Shown here one piece after another: positions 41,811-53,913 of a stretch of 64,000 nucleotides of DNA (position 1 is the first letter of the stretch; each line of letters opens with the position of its first letter). Below the pieces are notes generated by a model, which worked only from the letters and a program-made list of their open reading frames with translations, was not told the origin of the DNA and searched no databases. Origin of the DNA: Seminavis robusta (taxonomy: Eukaryota; Bacillariophyta; Bacillariophyceae; Naviculales; Naviculaceae); NCBI GenBank assembly GCA_903772945.1, contig CAICTM010000218.1:25924-89923 (forward strand), given 5' to 3'. The position numbers and the translations under genes are program-made.

Positions 41811-42009
41811 ATCTCGACATACCAAGAAAGTTGCTGGCCTGCCGAAGCGCGACAATACCTACTACTAGTAGTACCCACTCCCCCATCTGAAGCTTTCGAG
41901 CAGCTGATCTATTCTAAAGACGAGGAACAGGTACAGGTAGATGAGATATAGGTCGCGGTGACTGGCCCTGATGCCCTTGGCTTACTGATTTATTAGTATT
42001 GTCACTAGA

Positions 42010-42933
42010 TTAGAATCCATCTTTCCTTCTAGCCCCGTCAATGGGGACAGCCTTGAAGATTCCAAGGATTCGACTTTCTTCGCGTCTAAATCCCGTGTGC
42101 CATCCCATTTGTCGTACCGTGACGGGCATTTCTCCCTTGCTGGACATTTGTGCTACCGATCCAAAGCAGGGGATGGAAAAGTAGAGCGCTCCTTGTGGTA
42201 TGGAGACATCCCCATCCGTGATCCCCTCCACCATGAGAAAAAACCGCAAGGTATCGGATTGTCCCGGTCGACAGGAGTAGTCGATTCGAAAGGATCCACC
42301 CTGACATTTCATTTCCTCAAATCCACTGCGCAATCGTGCCAGTGGAGCCGATTCCAGATGCTGGACGGGAGACGATTTTCCTCCTTGATTGTCTTTGACC
42401 ATTTTTTGTGTGGCTTGCATATTGGCGAGTTGATTGGGTTGAAATCTCACATCCAGCGTGAATTCGATCCTGCGACCGCTGGCACCCCATCGAGGCTCCA
42501 TCCAAGTACCCTCCTCTCGTCCAATATCCACGTAGAGTCGATATTCGACTCCAGGGGAAGATGAATCATCATCATCATCAACACTACTATTGGGGACGGC
42601 CCATTTGTTGATTTGGGCAGACTTTGTAGATTGTAGCTGGTTGGAACTATGCATACTGTCTTTGGACGAATCACTGCCAGGTGTACTTGGCCGTTGGGAG
42701 GCCCTCTCCTGTTCTTGTTGAGCAATCTCTTCTCTCAGTGCTCTGGACTTTTCCAGCAGACGCATTGCTTCTTCGGTCGCTGACTCTTGAGTTGGCTTGG
42801 CTCCAAGAACCATTGGACTTGACACTGATGTCCAGGTAGATGCGGTTGGAGTGATGGGGGACTTTTGAAGGACAAAGCATGATACCCAGGGAACGAAGCA
42901 CCCCAAAACCAGAAAGCAGCGAAAGGTCTTCAT
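42010..42933 (-). CDS. Plastid-targeted protein of unknown function
   Basis: Intronless, 307 residues. Residues 1-20 form a signal peptide (FLVLGCFVPWVSCF); a Phe at the predicted cleavage site followed by a Ser/Thr-rich, acid-free stretch (LQKSPITPTASTWTS) fits diatom plastid import. A coiled segment (EEAMRLLEKSRALREEIAQQ) and a Ser/Gln linker follow. The folded part starts at about residue 125 with VEYRLYVDIGREEGTWMEPR and WGASGRRIEFTLDVRF, and goes on with GSFRIDYSCRPGQSDTLRFF and IPQGALYFSIPCFG. These segments look strongly constrained, but I cannot name the family. It is divergent to the next plastid-type gene. Confidence 0.8.
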   Translation of the reverse strand: MKTFRCFLVLGCFVPWVSCFVLQKSPITPTASTWTSVSSPMVLGAKPTQESATEEAMRLLEKSRALREEIAQQEQERASQRPSTPGSDSSKDSMHSSNQLQSTKSAQINKWAVPNSSVDDDDDSSSPGVEYRLYVDIGREEGTWMEPRWGASGRRIEFTLDVRFQPNQLANMQATQKMVKDNQGGKSSPVQHLESAPLARLRSGFEEMKCQGGSFRIDYSCRPGQSDTLRFFLMVEGITDGDVSIPQGALYFSIPCFGSVAQMSSKGEMPVTVRQMGWHTGFRREESRILGIFKAVPIDGARRKDGF

Positions 42934-43412
42934 GATTTCCGTATTAGCTAGCTAGGACTGTACTGAACTATTTCTCACGATGTTGGAACTATGATCCCAT
43001 TGTCTCTGCTTTGGTCGCCCAACACCGTAACCACAAAGCTGAGTCAAACCCAACAGCAACGGCGGTCCTGACAGCTGTCCTGACTGTGCCATTGTCATTG
43101 TCCTCTGTCTGATCTGTTTTGCATCCACTCTTCTGGAAAATGCTGACGTGTTCCCATTGTCTGTGACTGACATCACTCGGGTCTCAAACGCAACACCACT
43201 CTTCCGACGATGACGTTTTTCAGCTCGCATGTGGGCTTCCTTTGATGTTTTGTTCTGCCGTTCTGCCGTCCACATCCATTGCTTTCTCTCCAAGTTTTGC
43301 TGTTTGTTGCCATAATCCATTCTATCCTCGTCTCAAAACTATTCTGGTACTCCAGTCAGTCAGCGTAGTAGCAATTACAACACACAACACACAACACACA
43401 CCACAAGGCACC
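42934..43412. promoter_or_regulatory. Divergent promoter between two plastid-presequence genes
   Basis: 479 bases between start codons. Near the plus-strand start is an ACAACACACAACACACACC tract at 43378-43402, probably leader. No factor site assigned. Confidence 0.55.
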
Positions 43413-45106
43413 ATGCAATTATCGTTGGCTCTTTCCCTTCTCTTGGCGGTTCCTGCAGCCCAGGGTTTCTCCATTCCCACGCCTCCTTCAAAGATCCAAC
43501 CTGCTACTACTAGCACATTTACTACGAGTACAAGACTGTTTGGAATTTTGGATGAAATTGAAAGCGACTCGTACAATCTGTTGAGTTCCAATGAAGAGAC
43601 AGATGTCCCCATGAACGATGCCTACGAAGTGTTTCTGGGAGATCTCGTCTTTTCCACCAACGATCCTCGAATCGACATTATGAACAACTATGATCTCGCC
43701 ACCGACCCCAAGTTTATGGAGTGGCTCAACAACAAGATTGACAATTCCAGAGACCCCGATGAACGATTGGCACTCCGGGATTTGTTCGATATGATTGAAG
43801 ACGTCGTTACCAAGGTACAAGTCAACCAGCTCGCCGAAGAACGAGCGGCCGCAGATGCCGAACAAGCCGAAGAAGAACGCAAGCAACAAGCCGAAGCCGA
43901 CGCCGAAGCGGGACGCAACATGTCCAAACAAGATGTATTGAAAAAGGCGGCAGCCATTGATGCGGCTCAATCGGGAGTCGCCGATGTCAATGCCGAAACA
44001 AAGGTCAAGAAAACATTTTACGAACAAGAAATTACACCCGAAATTCGACTCTCCTACGAAAAACTACTCAAACAAGTCATGCCGCCCTACAAGGCCGGTG
44101 ACACGGTCAATTCCATTGTCTTTACGTTTTACGATCAATTCGATGCACAGTTTGTCAAGGTACTCACAGAACGCAGTAACAATGGCGATGCCGATGCCAG
44201 GGCGTTGCTAGAAGCACTCGCCCAGGAACAGCAAACCAGAATTGCGGTCGCGGCAGAAGCACTCAAGGGAGTTCTATCCTTGGGAGAACCCATGCGGATG
44301 GAAGGAGCCATTGTCAAAATGGCACGGGAAGGAAAAATTGACGAACCATTCCTACTCTTGCTAGAAGCCAATGCACAGCAGGCAAAGGATGCCGGGGCCA
44401 ATGGTCCAGCGCAATTGATGGGTGAGTCCAAAAAATGCTAATAAACTGATCCTGGTGATCTGCTGAATGTATGTGCGTGTGGACTGAATGATTTTTTCTG
44501 GCCTCCGTTGTGTGATTTTGATTCATTTTTCATCCATCGATAGACAAACTGCGTCATCGCGCTGCCGATGAAAAGGACAAACAGGCATCCAGCAAGGAAA
44601 TTCGTCTTTTGCGTCAATTGCTGCGAACGGATGATCCCAAAAAACGAGAAGAGATCTTTGAGGATGCCTTCACGCCCAAAGACGTTCTACTCGTACCGGG
44701 AACCGCCGAAAATGCACAAAAGGCTGTCGATGGAGAAGCCCCGGAACAGGAAAAACCAATGCCCGATGTACCTCCACCCGATTTCATCAATGCCTGCAAG
44801 GCAGTCTTGCTCAACTTTGGAAATCTAGGAACAGATGATGACCGTGGTGACTTGGCCTCGAGGATCAAACAGTTGGCATCGGAAGCAGAAGTCGTCACAA
44901 CCCGAATCTATGGAAAGGGCATGACTCTGAGGGAACAGCAGGATCGAATGTGGAAGGATCAAACAACATCCATCTTTGATCTGGAAACAATGGAAATTGA
45001 GGCAGAGCGCATGGGGGGTCGGGCGCCATGGACCAATGAAGATCAAGGTGACGAAATCCTACCTGGATTTGATAAGGACGGAAGAATGCAGATTGGAGGC
45101 CAATAA
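43413..45106 (+). CDS. Plastid-targeted helical protein of unknown function (523 residues)
   Basis: Exons 43413-44421 and 44544-45106, GT-AG, join ATG G|AC in phase 1. The presequence MQLSLALSLLLAVPAAQGFS ends in a Gly-Phe at the likely cleavage site, then a Ser/Thr/Pro-rich transit stretch, a diatom plastid signal. The mature part begins LFGILDEIESDSYNLLSSNE and includes FLGDLVFSTNDPRIDIMNNY, a long Ala/Glu/Gln coiled coil (LAEERAAADAEQAEEERKQQ), then ITPEIRLSYEKLLKQVMPPY and a mainly helical rest. Exon 2 continues RAADEKDKQASSKEIRLLRQ without a stop to the end. No catalytic motif seen. Not recognised, but the length and constraint suggest a structural or assembly role in the plastid. Confidence 0.85.
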
Positions 45107-45520
45107 AGGAATTGAAGGAAAGATGAAAGAGGAATCAAGCCAAGCAACAATGAATGAACAACAACAACAACAAACTACTACTAAACAAACAAAACTCAAT
45201 GCCAGTGTCATCAATGAACGCGAGGTACCCGTAGATATAGATCCACAGCGCTTCCCGTGTGCTAATATTTTTACTGCTGTACGTATGTATGCATGCGTCA
45301 ACACGATGCCTTGTTTTCATTACGAAGCCTGCCAATACCAGGTGAAAAGGCCTCCACATTGCATTCGACTACCGGTACAGTGTACCGGGCACGACTATAA
45401 GAGTCTTCTTAACGTTGTGAAAGTCCGGGGTAAAACTATCTATGTTATTGGCTGTGCAGACACAAATATATACGTCCATGGCTAGAAATACACTGATGGG
45501 CGCGGAGGCCGTCCATCATA
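45107..45520. other. Intergenic stretch between convergent genes
   Basis: 414 bases; contains an (ACA)n tract near 45155-45175 and a TACCGGTACAGTGTACCGGG word at 45371-45390. No supported gene. Confidence 0.6.
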
Positions 45521-48500
45521 TCATGGCTTTGCTTCGGCTATTCGTATCCGGTCGACAAAGTCTGATAGGAAGCCCTTTGGTGGCGGCTTTGTCATGATTT
45601 CATCCGTTCCTCTTGCTAAGATGGTTCTCACAGCATCATCTGTAGCATCGGCTGTGTAACTCAAGATGAAGGATCTTTCAAGTCCATTCTCCATTTCAAA
45701 CAAACGAATCTTCTCGGTTGCTTCCACACCATCCACCTCGGGCATGTGATAATCGATAAAGAGTATGCTTGGCTTCATCTTCTTGTAGAGTTCCACGATT
45801 TCGCGTCCGCCAAAGGCAGTGAAAACCTCCACATCTAGCTTTCTCTTCTTGAGCTCGGTTTTGAGTGAACGGTGCAAGATCTTCACGTTCACTTTATTGT
45901 CGTCACAAACTGCAATTGGACCAGACAATGCAATCTTATTGTTGGAATCTTCTGCTGCATCTTTGCTGCTATCATCACTTTCAGTCTCGCTCTCAGCCAC
46001 CTGCTCTCTTGGAATGCCAACTGGAATACCTACGTGAAAAACTGTACCCTTCCTTGGGGTACTCGAACAAGCAATGAAGCCGCCGAGTTGGCGGCACAAC
46101 GACGTTGAGATGAACAGACCTAAGCCAGTCCCTTCAACGTGGACTTTGCTGCTCCCACTGCTTGATTGAGTGTAGAGGCGAAGCATATCTGAAAGCTCCT
46201 GGGATTGCATCCCACAGCCCGAATCAGCAACTGACACTAATAGCCACTTGTGCTCGGCAGATCCGGGCTCGTTCTCGTGCAGGTATATTTGCGTAACTTC
46301 CGGTACGGAAGACATCATTTTGTGCTCTTGAATGGTGAAGACTGTCCCTGCGTAGGCAGCAGCATCTGTACTCCAGATCTCGATTGCTTTGTGTCTAGTA
46401 TCCACCAATTGAAACTTCACATCAACGGAGCCGCCTGCTGCAAATTTGATCGCATTGTTGATCTGCAGATACCGAACAACGAAGATTAGAATATTAGTCT
46501 GTGGACGGCCTCACTTCTGTGACCTCCGCAAGCACCATCAAACCAACTTACCAGATTCGATGCAATCTACAACACACGAAAGCAACAAAGAAGATAAGCT
46601 TGTGTGAATCCCTTCACGTGCGTTAGTTCAGTCACCAACATTAAACCAGCTCTTACCTGGACTACCTTGGTTCGGTCTGTCAAGACAATAGACCTGTCGT
46701 TGTGGGGAAAGATCTTGCAATCAAATCGTGTGCTCTTGCTGTACGCCAGAGATCGCAGGCCTTGCGTTGCCTCCGTCGCCAGCGTTTGGTAGCTTGTTCT
46801 CACATTCTCAATGGAGCGAGATATGTACTTGTTGTGAGCAATAGCCAAAATGTCATTTAGCAACTTCATCATGTGGTTCCCAGACTGCAGAGCTGTGCCC
46901 AACATGTCTTTGACCTCCTCTTTCGGCATGTCGGTGCCGGATGATTTCAAAATATTGAGACAACCCATGACACCATGGAACGGGGTTCTTGACAAAGAGG
47001 AGAAAGGCGAGGCGAGAGAATGTGAGATATAGCGAAAGCGGTGATTGCAAGAGCCCGTAGTTCGTACCGAATTTCGTGGCTCATGTGGGCCTAGAAAGCA
47101 GCAATCGAGGATGAAAGGCAGATACGTCAGTGAGGCGAGTGTAGTGTAGAGTGCAAGACAGCAACAAAGCAGTGACAAGAGGAACACACAAGTGTTGCCA
47201 TGACTTACAAACAAGGAACTGCTGTCACGAATTCTATTGTTTGCACCCAGATACTTCAAATTTGCCTGTTCCATATCTCGCTTCAGGTGGGTCATCATGT
47301 TGGTGGTCGAGTTCTCCACCACACGATCCATAAAAGCCGATATCACGCGAAGATCCGCCTTTGACCACGCCCTCGATTCCAGTCGAGCTCGCTCCATGTA
47401 CTTCTCAAAAGACTTGCGAGGGCAAAGGTGGCCGTTGAGCCTTGTTTTGGGCTCGTCGGGTCTTCCACCCCATACAACATCTTTGGATCGAACCCCTCTT
47501 CCTAGCATGACTTGAACGAGTGCGCCTCGAAAGTAAACCACCCCCGCAGGGCAGTCGCCATCGGCGAGACCCCATTTCTCTTGTTCACCTCGACATACGA
47601 ACGAACACATTGTACGATGCTGTTGGTTTTCAAAAGACTGCCAGAACTTTTCGCCAGGAACCAGGCTCTTCTCGCCAATGACAACTTGATCCATTTCCTC
47701 TTTGGTGGGGACTTGAATTCGAACCACCATCACGTCGGCATCAAGGATTGGTAAGATTTCTTTCCCTTCCGTAGGCGAGAGCGAGACGACAACGAAATGT
47801 CTTCGAATGAGCTGCTTTGCAAAACACGGCAAGATATGGACGCTGATCATGCTATAGTCGGGTCTTACCAGATTCCTCAAGGTTGGCGGCGACACTCCTT
47901 GCCTGTTCCCACCGCACCAGCTTTTCCGAAAGCTGAGTAACCCGTTTGCTTGCGGCCTTCTTAATCAAGGTTTCCATTTTGAGGGACAACATGGAATTGA
48001 TCTGCCAAGGACACCAGCCAGTTGGTCAGAAATGATGCTTCCTACGGTAGCTTGCGCCGTGTTACATAAACTTGACCCCACTTACCGTCTCGCACGCGAT
48101 GCGTTGATGGAGCGATGGCTTGAAGGGTCCGCTGTAGCCGTGGAACGCAAGTAGTCCCCAGAGACGTCCTTCCACTAGAATGGCTATTGACATGGACGCC
48201 TGAATTCCCATATTTCGTAGGTACCTGCAAAAGAGACCAGAACATCGAATCCAATGGTCAGTACGAGCAACCTCTTCAACCGGAACTTGTTGCACATTCG
48301 CTTGACTTACATGATGTGTGGCTTGGAGACGGCCCGCATTCGACAGTTCGTCAAGTCGACATTGCCTTCGTTGAGATGCAAAATGGGTACATTCTGGGCA
48401 TGAACATCTTCGATATACCGCAATCCATTCTTGATGTAGAGCTGTCGAGCTGGGAGGGGGATATCGGCAGCTGGAAACCGCATCCCCATGTACGAAGATG

Positions 48501-49221
48501 CTGGACAACCTTCCTTCATGGTTTCGTAAATAACCTCTCCGGTGCTGTCGTCGTTGAATTTGTAGACGAGGCCTCTGTCGAATTTGCCCAATATGTTGAA
48601 GACTTCATCACATGCCATACTGAGTACCTTTTCATCCGCATAGAGCTCCATGACTCGGGCCAACGAGGTGAGGCTGTCATAAAAGGAATTGGCGGACTCC
48701 GTCTTGTCCAACAGTTCCACCTCGATTCCCAGCTGAGAATAGGGATTATTCTTGCTGGCGGTAGCCTTAAACACAGTAATAGAGTACGAGTCTCCACGGT
48801 AGGAGAAGAACCGGAAGACTCTCCTGGACTTGGTCTGAACCATTTCCTCCGCCGCCGTTCGAATGTCAGCGGCGAGATCAAAGGGTATCCACCGTGAAAA
48901 CGGAGTGCCTAGAATATCACGTAATCTTTTGTGATTCAATGCCGGCCTAACAGAATGAGGCGAAGGAGGATCCATTCGGCTCATTCCTCGTTCCAGGATC
49001 CATGGTATGGACTTGACCGTGGCATCCGCAGCGATGATAATCCAATCCGGAAAGGAGACAAAGAAGACATTGCCTGCGGAACCCTGAATATGAGCAAGCA
49101 GGTGCAGCTGCTCACGATCACAATCGCTGAGCTCCTTGCTTGGCAGAGAAGGGGCACCTCTTGCCATGGTTGGCTCTGATGACATCTCCTGGTATGATGA
49201 GGAAGTGGAGGCAGAAGACAT
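45521..49221 (-). CDS. DPH: Diatom phytochrome: PAS-GAF-PHY photosensor with histidine kinase and receiver
   Basis: Eight exons (48311-49221, 48086-48224, 47869-48001, 47209-47765, 47068-47090, 46657-46987, 46552-46566, 45521-46462), all GT-AG, give 1,016 residues. Cys34 in DCDREQLHLLAHIQG sits where bacterial and fungal phytochromes bind biliverdin. The GAF domain (about 190-350) has FDRGLVYKF and FPAADIPLPARQLY (249-262). The PHY domain (about 395-570) has the tongue motifs VVWGG and PRKSFEKY (510). HisKA: AHMSHEIRTPFHGVMGCLNI with His585. HATPase: QIASNLINNAIKF, DSGCGM, GTGLGLFIS. Receiver: CDDN, Asp940 in LFIDYHMPEVDG, Lys in IMTKPPPK. It should be a red/far-red sensor passing phosphate from His585 to Asp940, in cytosol or nucleus. 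Exons of 15 and 23 nt carry the N-box start and the phosphorylated His. Confidence 0.96.
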
Positions 49222-51458
49222 GCTTCCGATAGCTTGTGTGTGATGCGAAGAGGGTACTGGTATTGTGACCGTGGCTGTTCAGAGAGATGATGCGGTTTGC
49301 GGTCCAGCATTACCACGGCGCCAGGGTCGAAAGAGCGTTTGCTGCTTGCTGCAGTCCGCTGCTTGGGTTTGCATTGTCGACGGTCCAAAATACTGCTCCG
49401 TTGCCCACCACGTCAGCAACACCGCAAAGGAAGCTAGGGATTACGGATCAGGCGAAGGAGAAATGCCTCCTGTTCCTCCTTGATCAGGAGAGATTTCCTT
49501 CGCTTTTTGACACCACGTCAGTGAACATCAACGTTTATAGTTAATTCATTTGGTCCCTGGAAAAAAGGAAAGGTGAAGTTGATCATCACGGTGCAGAATC
49601 AGCAATGTCGTATACGACTTCAGGGCAATTAAACGAAGCAATCGTATTTACTCCATACTCCGAACGACGGAGAATCTCCCAGTCTGAGGAGAAATTACAC
49701 GCCTAAATCCACGGAGAATTTTCGCTTCTAGTACTGGAGTCATAGCTGTCACAAAGAGTACGATGTACAGTCGTACCTGAGCCATTGCCCCAATGTCACA
49801 TTCAAGTTCTTCGAAGAAACGTTGATGTTCCTCCCTGATGGCCTACACACGAAAATTGTAGAACTTTTTCATACTAGGAGTACTTTTTATTAATAAAATT
49901 GAGTAGTAATATCACTTTACTGGATTACCGTACCGGTACAAGGTACACACGTGCTAGCTTTCATTTTGCGTCGTTTGTGCAAAATAGACCTAGCCACCAC
50001 TCGCGAAAGCCTTTTGGCAACTGTTCGTGTCATACCTCGAGTTTTCCCGCATTATCGTCGAAAAAAGAAGGTGGTGGAGAACGGTCGAACGTGGTAAACA
50101 GTGGTGGAGGTTGGGACAGACAGAAATGGATCAAATTGGATAAACAATGGTAAAACAGGCGGTAAAGCAGCCGGTTGAAGTCGTTTGAAGGTGGTCGAAG
50201 GCGGTGGAGCGCGGTAAATGATGGTAAACATTGGCTGAAAATGGCTAACTATTTACAAAATTGGTTGAAGGTGCTGCAGGAAATAGTAAGTTGATTTGTG
50301 CCACCCCCCTGTGTAACTATACGACATAGCTACGACATGTACTTTCCAACATGTGGCAGAGCTTTTTGATTTGCGACTTGTATTTTTACCACATTGGGGA
50401 GGTGCAAACGATACATGTAACACGTCTCCATCCAGTGCGATCGCGTACCGTACAATGGTACCGTACATGTACTACTAGCTAGCAACATTTTAGTACTCCT
50501 CGATTACTTTCATAGTACCGACGCTACGGTACCATACCTCCCGGTATCCCATACCTGGTACGACTGTACCAGGTACGGTAGCATCAGCATGCAAGCTACT
50601 GAGTGCCAGGGGACGTTGAGCCCGCCACATGTTGCCAACAAGGACCCTGGCTGAGTCATTTGAGACATGGGGATACACCAAGAGTATGAGCCATCCCATC
50701 TTCTCAAAATTCCAGTATTGTTAGGGACCCCGCACCACTTTGTCGGTTGGGGTACCTGGTATATCATACTACTCTTCAAAATGTCCTATTAATACATGTC
50801 AGCCGGTTTGGAACTACTGCATCAGTAACGCAGGGCTTGCAGATATTATGGCAGATCTAGTAACTCGACTCGACTCAATCTCATCCGGCGTCTTCATCAT
50901 GAGTGAACGGGCTTCGCAACGTGCTAGCTAGCTACATGTGCTAGTGGAAACAAAAGCCACGGCACTGAAGTTTGAAATGTGAAACAAAATTTTGCAAGGA
51001 CGCTGCATCTCTCGGAACTTTGTGGGGTTGCTTGGATTTGTGTGAGAAAGATACTGTAGTACCACACCGGTACCGGTACAACAGTGACCAGAAGTAATGT
51101 TGTTGTCGCCCAGATGGAAGCTTGGGTTCGGAGGCAAGGCCCAACTCCACCATTATACGGCCTTGCTAACTTAAACCTAACAAACGGAGCAAGTGTGGGC
51201 CTCCCAGCTTCGCTAACGGATTGCTAAAAACCATGTCGTTCGGCACTCAGGCTTGCTTGCAATTCTAACCGCTTGGATCCAAAGTCATTGCTGCTGCCAA
51301 GACAAGCCACTGATCGATTGCATGATCGCCATTGCACGATACCAATAACCAAGCGACGGTGTCTTTTCTTGCTACTGTCTCTCTCCCTTTCTTCTTTTGT
51401 TCATAGCAGTTTGCGTTTTTTGATTGATCGGAATAGCTATCTTTAGTTAGTTGGAACG
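49222..51458. other. 2.2-kb intergenic region
   Basis: No supported gene. It has a tract of GGTGGTNNA-like words at 50060-50265, GTAC-rich words at 49928-49950, 50445-50590 and 51066-51082, and CTAG runs at 50470-50485 and 50920-50942. Two CGGAGAAT words near 49668 and 49710 sit between imperfect inverted ACTCCA-TACT words (49650 and 49735); too weak to call an element. Confidence 0.6.
50060..50265. repeat. Degenerate GGTGG / GGTAAA-rich repeat
   Basis: Recurring GGTGGTCGAAGGCGGTGGAG and GGTAAACANTGG-like words, loosely tandem; origin unclear. Confidence 0.6.
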
Positions 51459-53627
51459 ATGAGGAGCCTCGGAATCCTCTGTTTGTTTTTGCTGCAATCG
51501 CAGGTGTTGGGCGCGACCAAGATCAAGCGAGTAAAAGCTGGAAAAGTCTACAAAGACCACGATGATGTCCACCTTGTTGTGAACAAGGTCGGGTAAGTGG
51601 GTTGGCTCTCTGTGGAATACGGTGCTGAAAAATCTCACGGGTTCTGTTTTATTTATTTTGGATTTGGATATTTTTGTCTAATACAGTCCCTTCAATAACC
51701 CCATGGAGACCTACCGTTACTATTCTCTTCCCTTTTGCCAGAAGCACTCGTCCACCGCGGAAGAAGAGAACGCCGCCAGAGAAGAGGCTGTCTCTCTGAA
51801 CCATCGACGAGACCAAGAAAAGCGTGAAGGAGCTGTTCGTCATCGCCAGCGTCTGGGAGAATCCATTGTAGGAGATCGACGCGAATCATCTCCCTACGAA
51901 ATTAGCTTTGGTGACAGTGTCGACTGGCGTCTTCTCTGTAAAGAGGATCTGGATACGGACGACTTGACGCTGTTCAAGGACGCCATTCACAACAATTATT
52001 TTTTTGAAATGTTTGTCGAGGATCTGCCAATGTGGGGATACATTGGCGACGCCGTAGACGAGGATCTCATTCTGGGCGAGAGCTCCTCCAGTAGGACCTT
52101 TCTATTCCCCCATCTGCACTTTTACATTGGACACAACAACAACAGAATTGTTTCCGCCAAAGTAACCACGGATGTACGTCAAGTCAAGTGAAATTGAAAA
52201 GCAATCATTCATTCAAAAACTATGAGTCCCTCACAAACCGCATTTGTGTCTATTTCGTTCTGGGATATTATTATGATGCTAGATGGAACGCAGGGTGGAC
52301 ATTACCGATGTCAATGTGCCCAAAACGGTTCAGTTCTCATACTCGGTGGAATGGGTCGAAGAGACTTTGCAATGGAAGGATCGCATGACCCGTTATGCTG
52401 ATTCACGCTTTTTGCCTGGGTCCTTTGAAATCCACTGGTTGTCCATCATCAACTCTTTTGTTCTCGTCCTGCTTTTGACTGCTTTCTTGACCATTATCCT
52501 GCTGCGTGTCCTCAAAAATGACTTTTCAAGATACATGGAACTAGACGACGATGCCCTGGAAGAGGAAGAGGTACGATTGCAGATTCGTGGGTTTGTTTGA
52601 TTCATGGTACTTGTTGAAACCAATGCTAAAACATTGATCCTTTTGATTATTGCAACTGCAGTCGGGCTGGAAACTAATTCATGGCGATGTGTTTCGGTTC
52701 CCGGAGAACCCTGGAATCTTCTGCGCTGCTGTGGGAACTGGGAACCAATTGGTTATCTTGACACTGTTCCATTTGTGTTTGGCGCTTTCCAACATCATCT
52801 CGACAACCCGACGAGGTTCCATCACGGCAGGAGTTGTAGTCCTCTACTGTCTTACATCCATTGTCGGAGGATACACATCCATGCGCCTCTATCGTCAGAT
52901 GAATGGAAAGGACTGGGTCAGGTGCACTCTGTTGACTGCGGGCCTTTTCCCCGCACCAGTCGCGGTGGTGTTTATGTGGGTCAATACCGTGGCACTTGCC
53001 CATGGATCTACCAGTGCCCTGCCCTTTACCGCAATTCTTACGGTTACCGCCCTGTACGTCTTTATTTCCCTGCCCCTCACCGTGTTTGGGGCCATTCTGG
53101 CCAAGAACCACGCCAGTCCCGACTTTAATGCTCCCACTCGCACCACCAAAGTGGCCAGGGAAATTCCATCTGAAGTCGCCTGGTACCGAGGCAGGACTTT
53201 CCAAGTGCTTATTGCCGGATTCCTTCCATTCTCGGCCATCTACATTGAATTACACTACATCTTTGCCTCAATGTGGGGTCATCAGATCTACACTCTCTTT
53301 GGAATTCTTTTGATCGCCTTCTGTTTGTTGGTTACGGTGACATCCTTCATCACAGTCGCGCTGCTTTACTTCCAGTTGGCCCGAGAGGATCATCGTTGGT
53401 GGTGGGCATCCTACATCAATGGTGGTATGACTGGTCTCTTTATCTACGTGTATTCATTCTTCTATTATTTCCACCGCAGTGGAATGAGCGGAGTCCTGCA
53501 GAGCTCTTTCTACTTTGGATACATGGCCGTCATATCCTTTGCCTTCTTCCTGATGCTTGGAAGTGCAGGTTTCCAGACCAGTTTGGTCTTTGTCAAATAC
53601 ATTTACTCGCGTATCAAGTGCGACTAG
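51459..53627 (+). CDS. Transmembrane 9 superfamily (nonaspanin) protein
   Basis: Exons 51459-51592, 51687-52173, 52283-52570 and 52662-53627, GT-AG and in frame, give 624 residues. Residues 1-18 are a signal peptide (SLGILCLFLLQSQVLGA). The luminal domain has the family stretch NPMETYRYYSLPFCQ and ends at FEIHWLSIINSFVLVLLL, the first membrane span. Then a cytosolic loop with SGWKLIHGDVFRFPENPGIF and eight more spans with GTGNQLVILTLF and IELHYIFASMWGHQIYTLFG, both TM9SF signatures. The C-terminus is KCD, the KxD/E signal that binds COPI and keeps these proteins in the Golgi/early secretory pathway. TM9SF proteins help sort membrane proteins with glycine-rich spans. Family assignment is firm; subtype is not. 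Confidence 0.95.
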
Positions 53628-53913
53628 GAAAGATTCATCTTGGCAAAGGGTAGGCGCTGATGCACAATAAATTTTAAAAACATGCTCAAATATTCATGTG
53701 AGTACACACACTGCTGTTGTGAACACCACCTGTAGAAACAATAGGCGTGGGTGCAATCGCCGGACGCGGCAATGAAGTGCTAAGATTTTCTAGCTAGAAG
53801 CAAGTATCTTGGTCTCGAAATCTCGATTGGCTAATAGACTGCCGGCTGCAGGAAAGCCATCACACGAGCTAACACTTAGCACAACAATAAAGAAGTCGAA
53901 ATCGTGCTCCAAT

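Noticed and set aside
49645-49745. Possible 100-bp MITE with ACTCCA-TACT ends
   Set aside because: Ends match over about ten bases only, with a gap and no target duplication.
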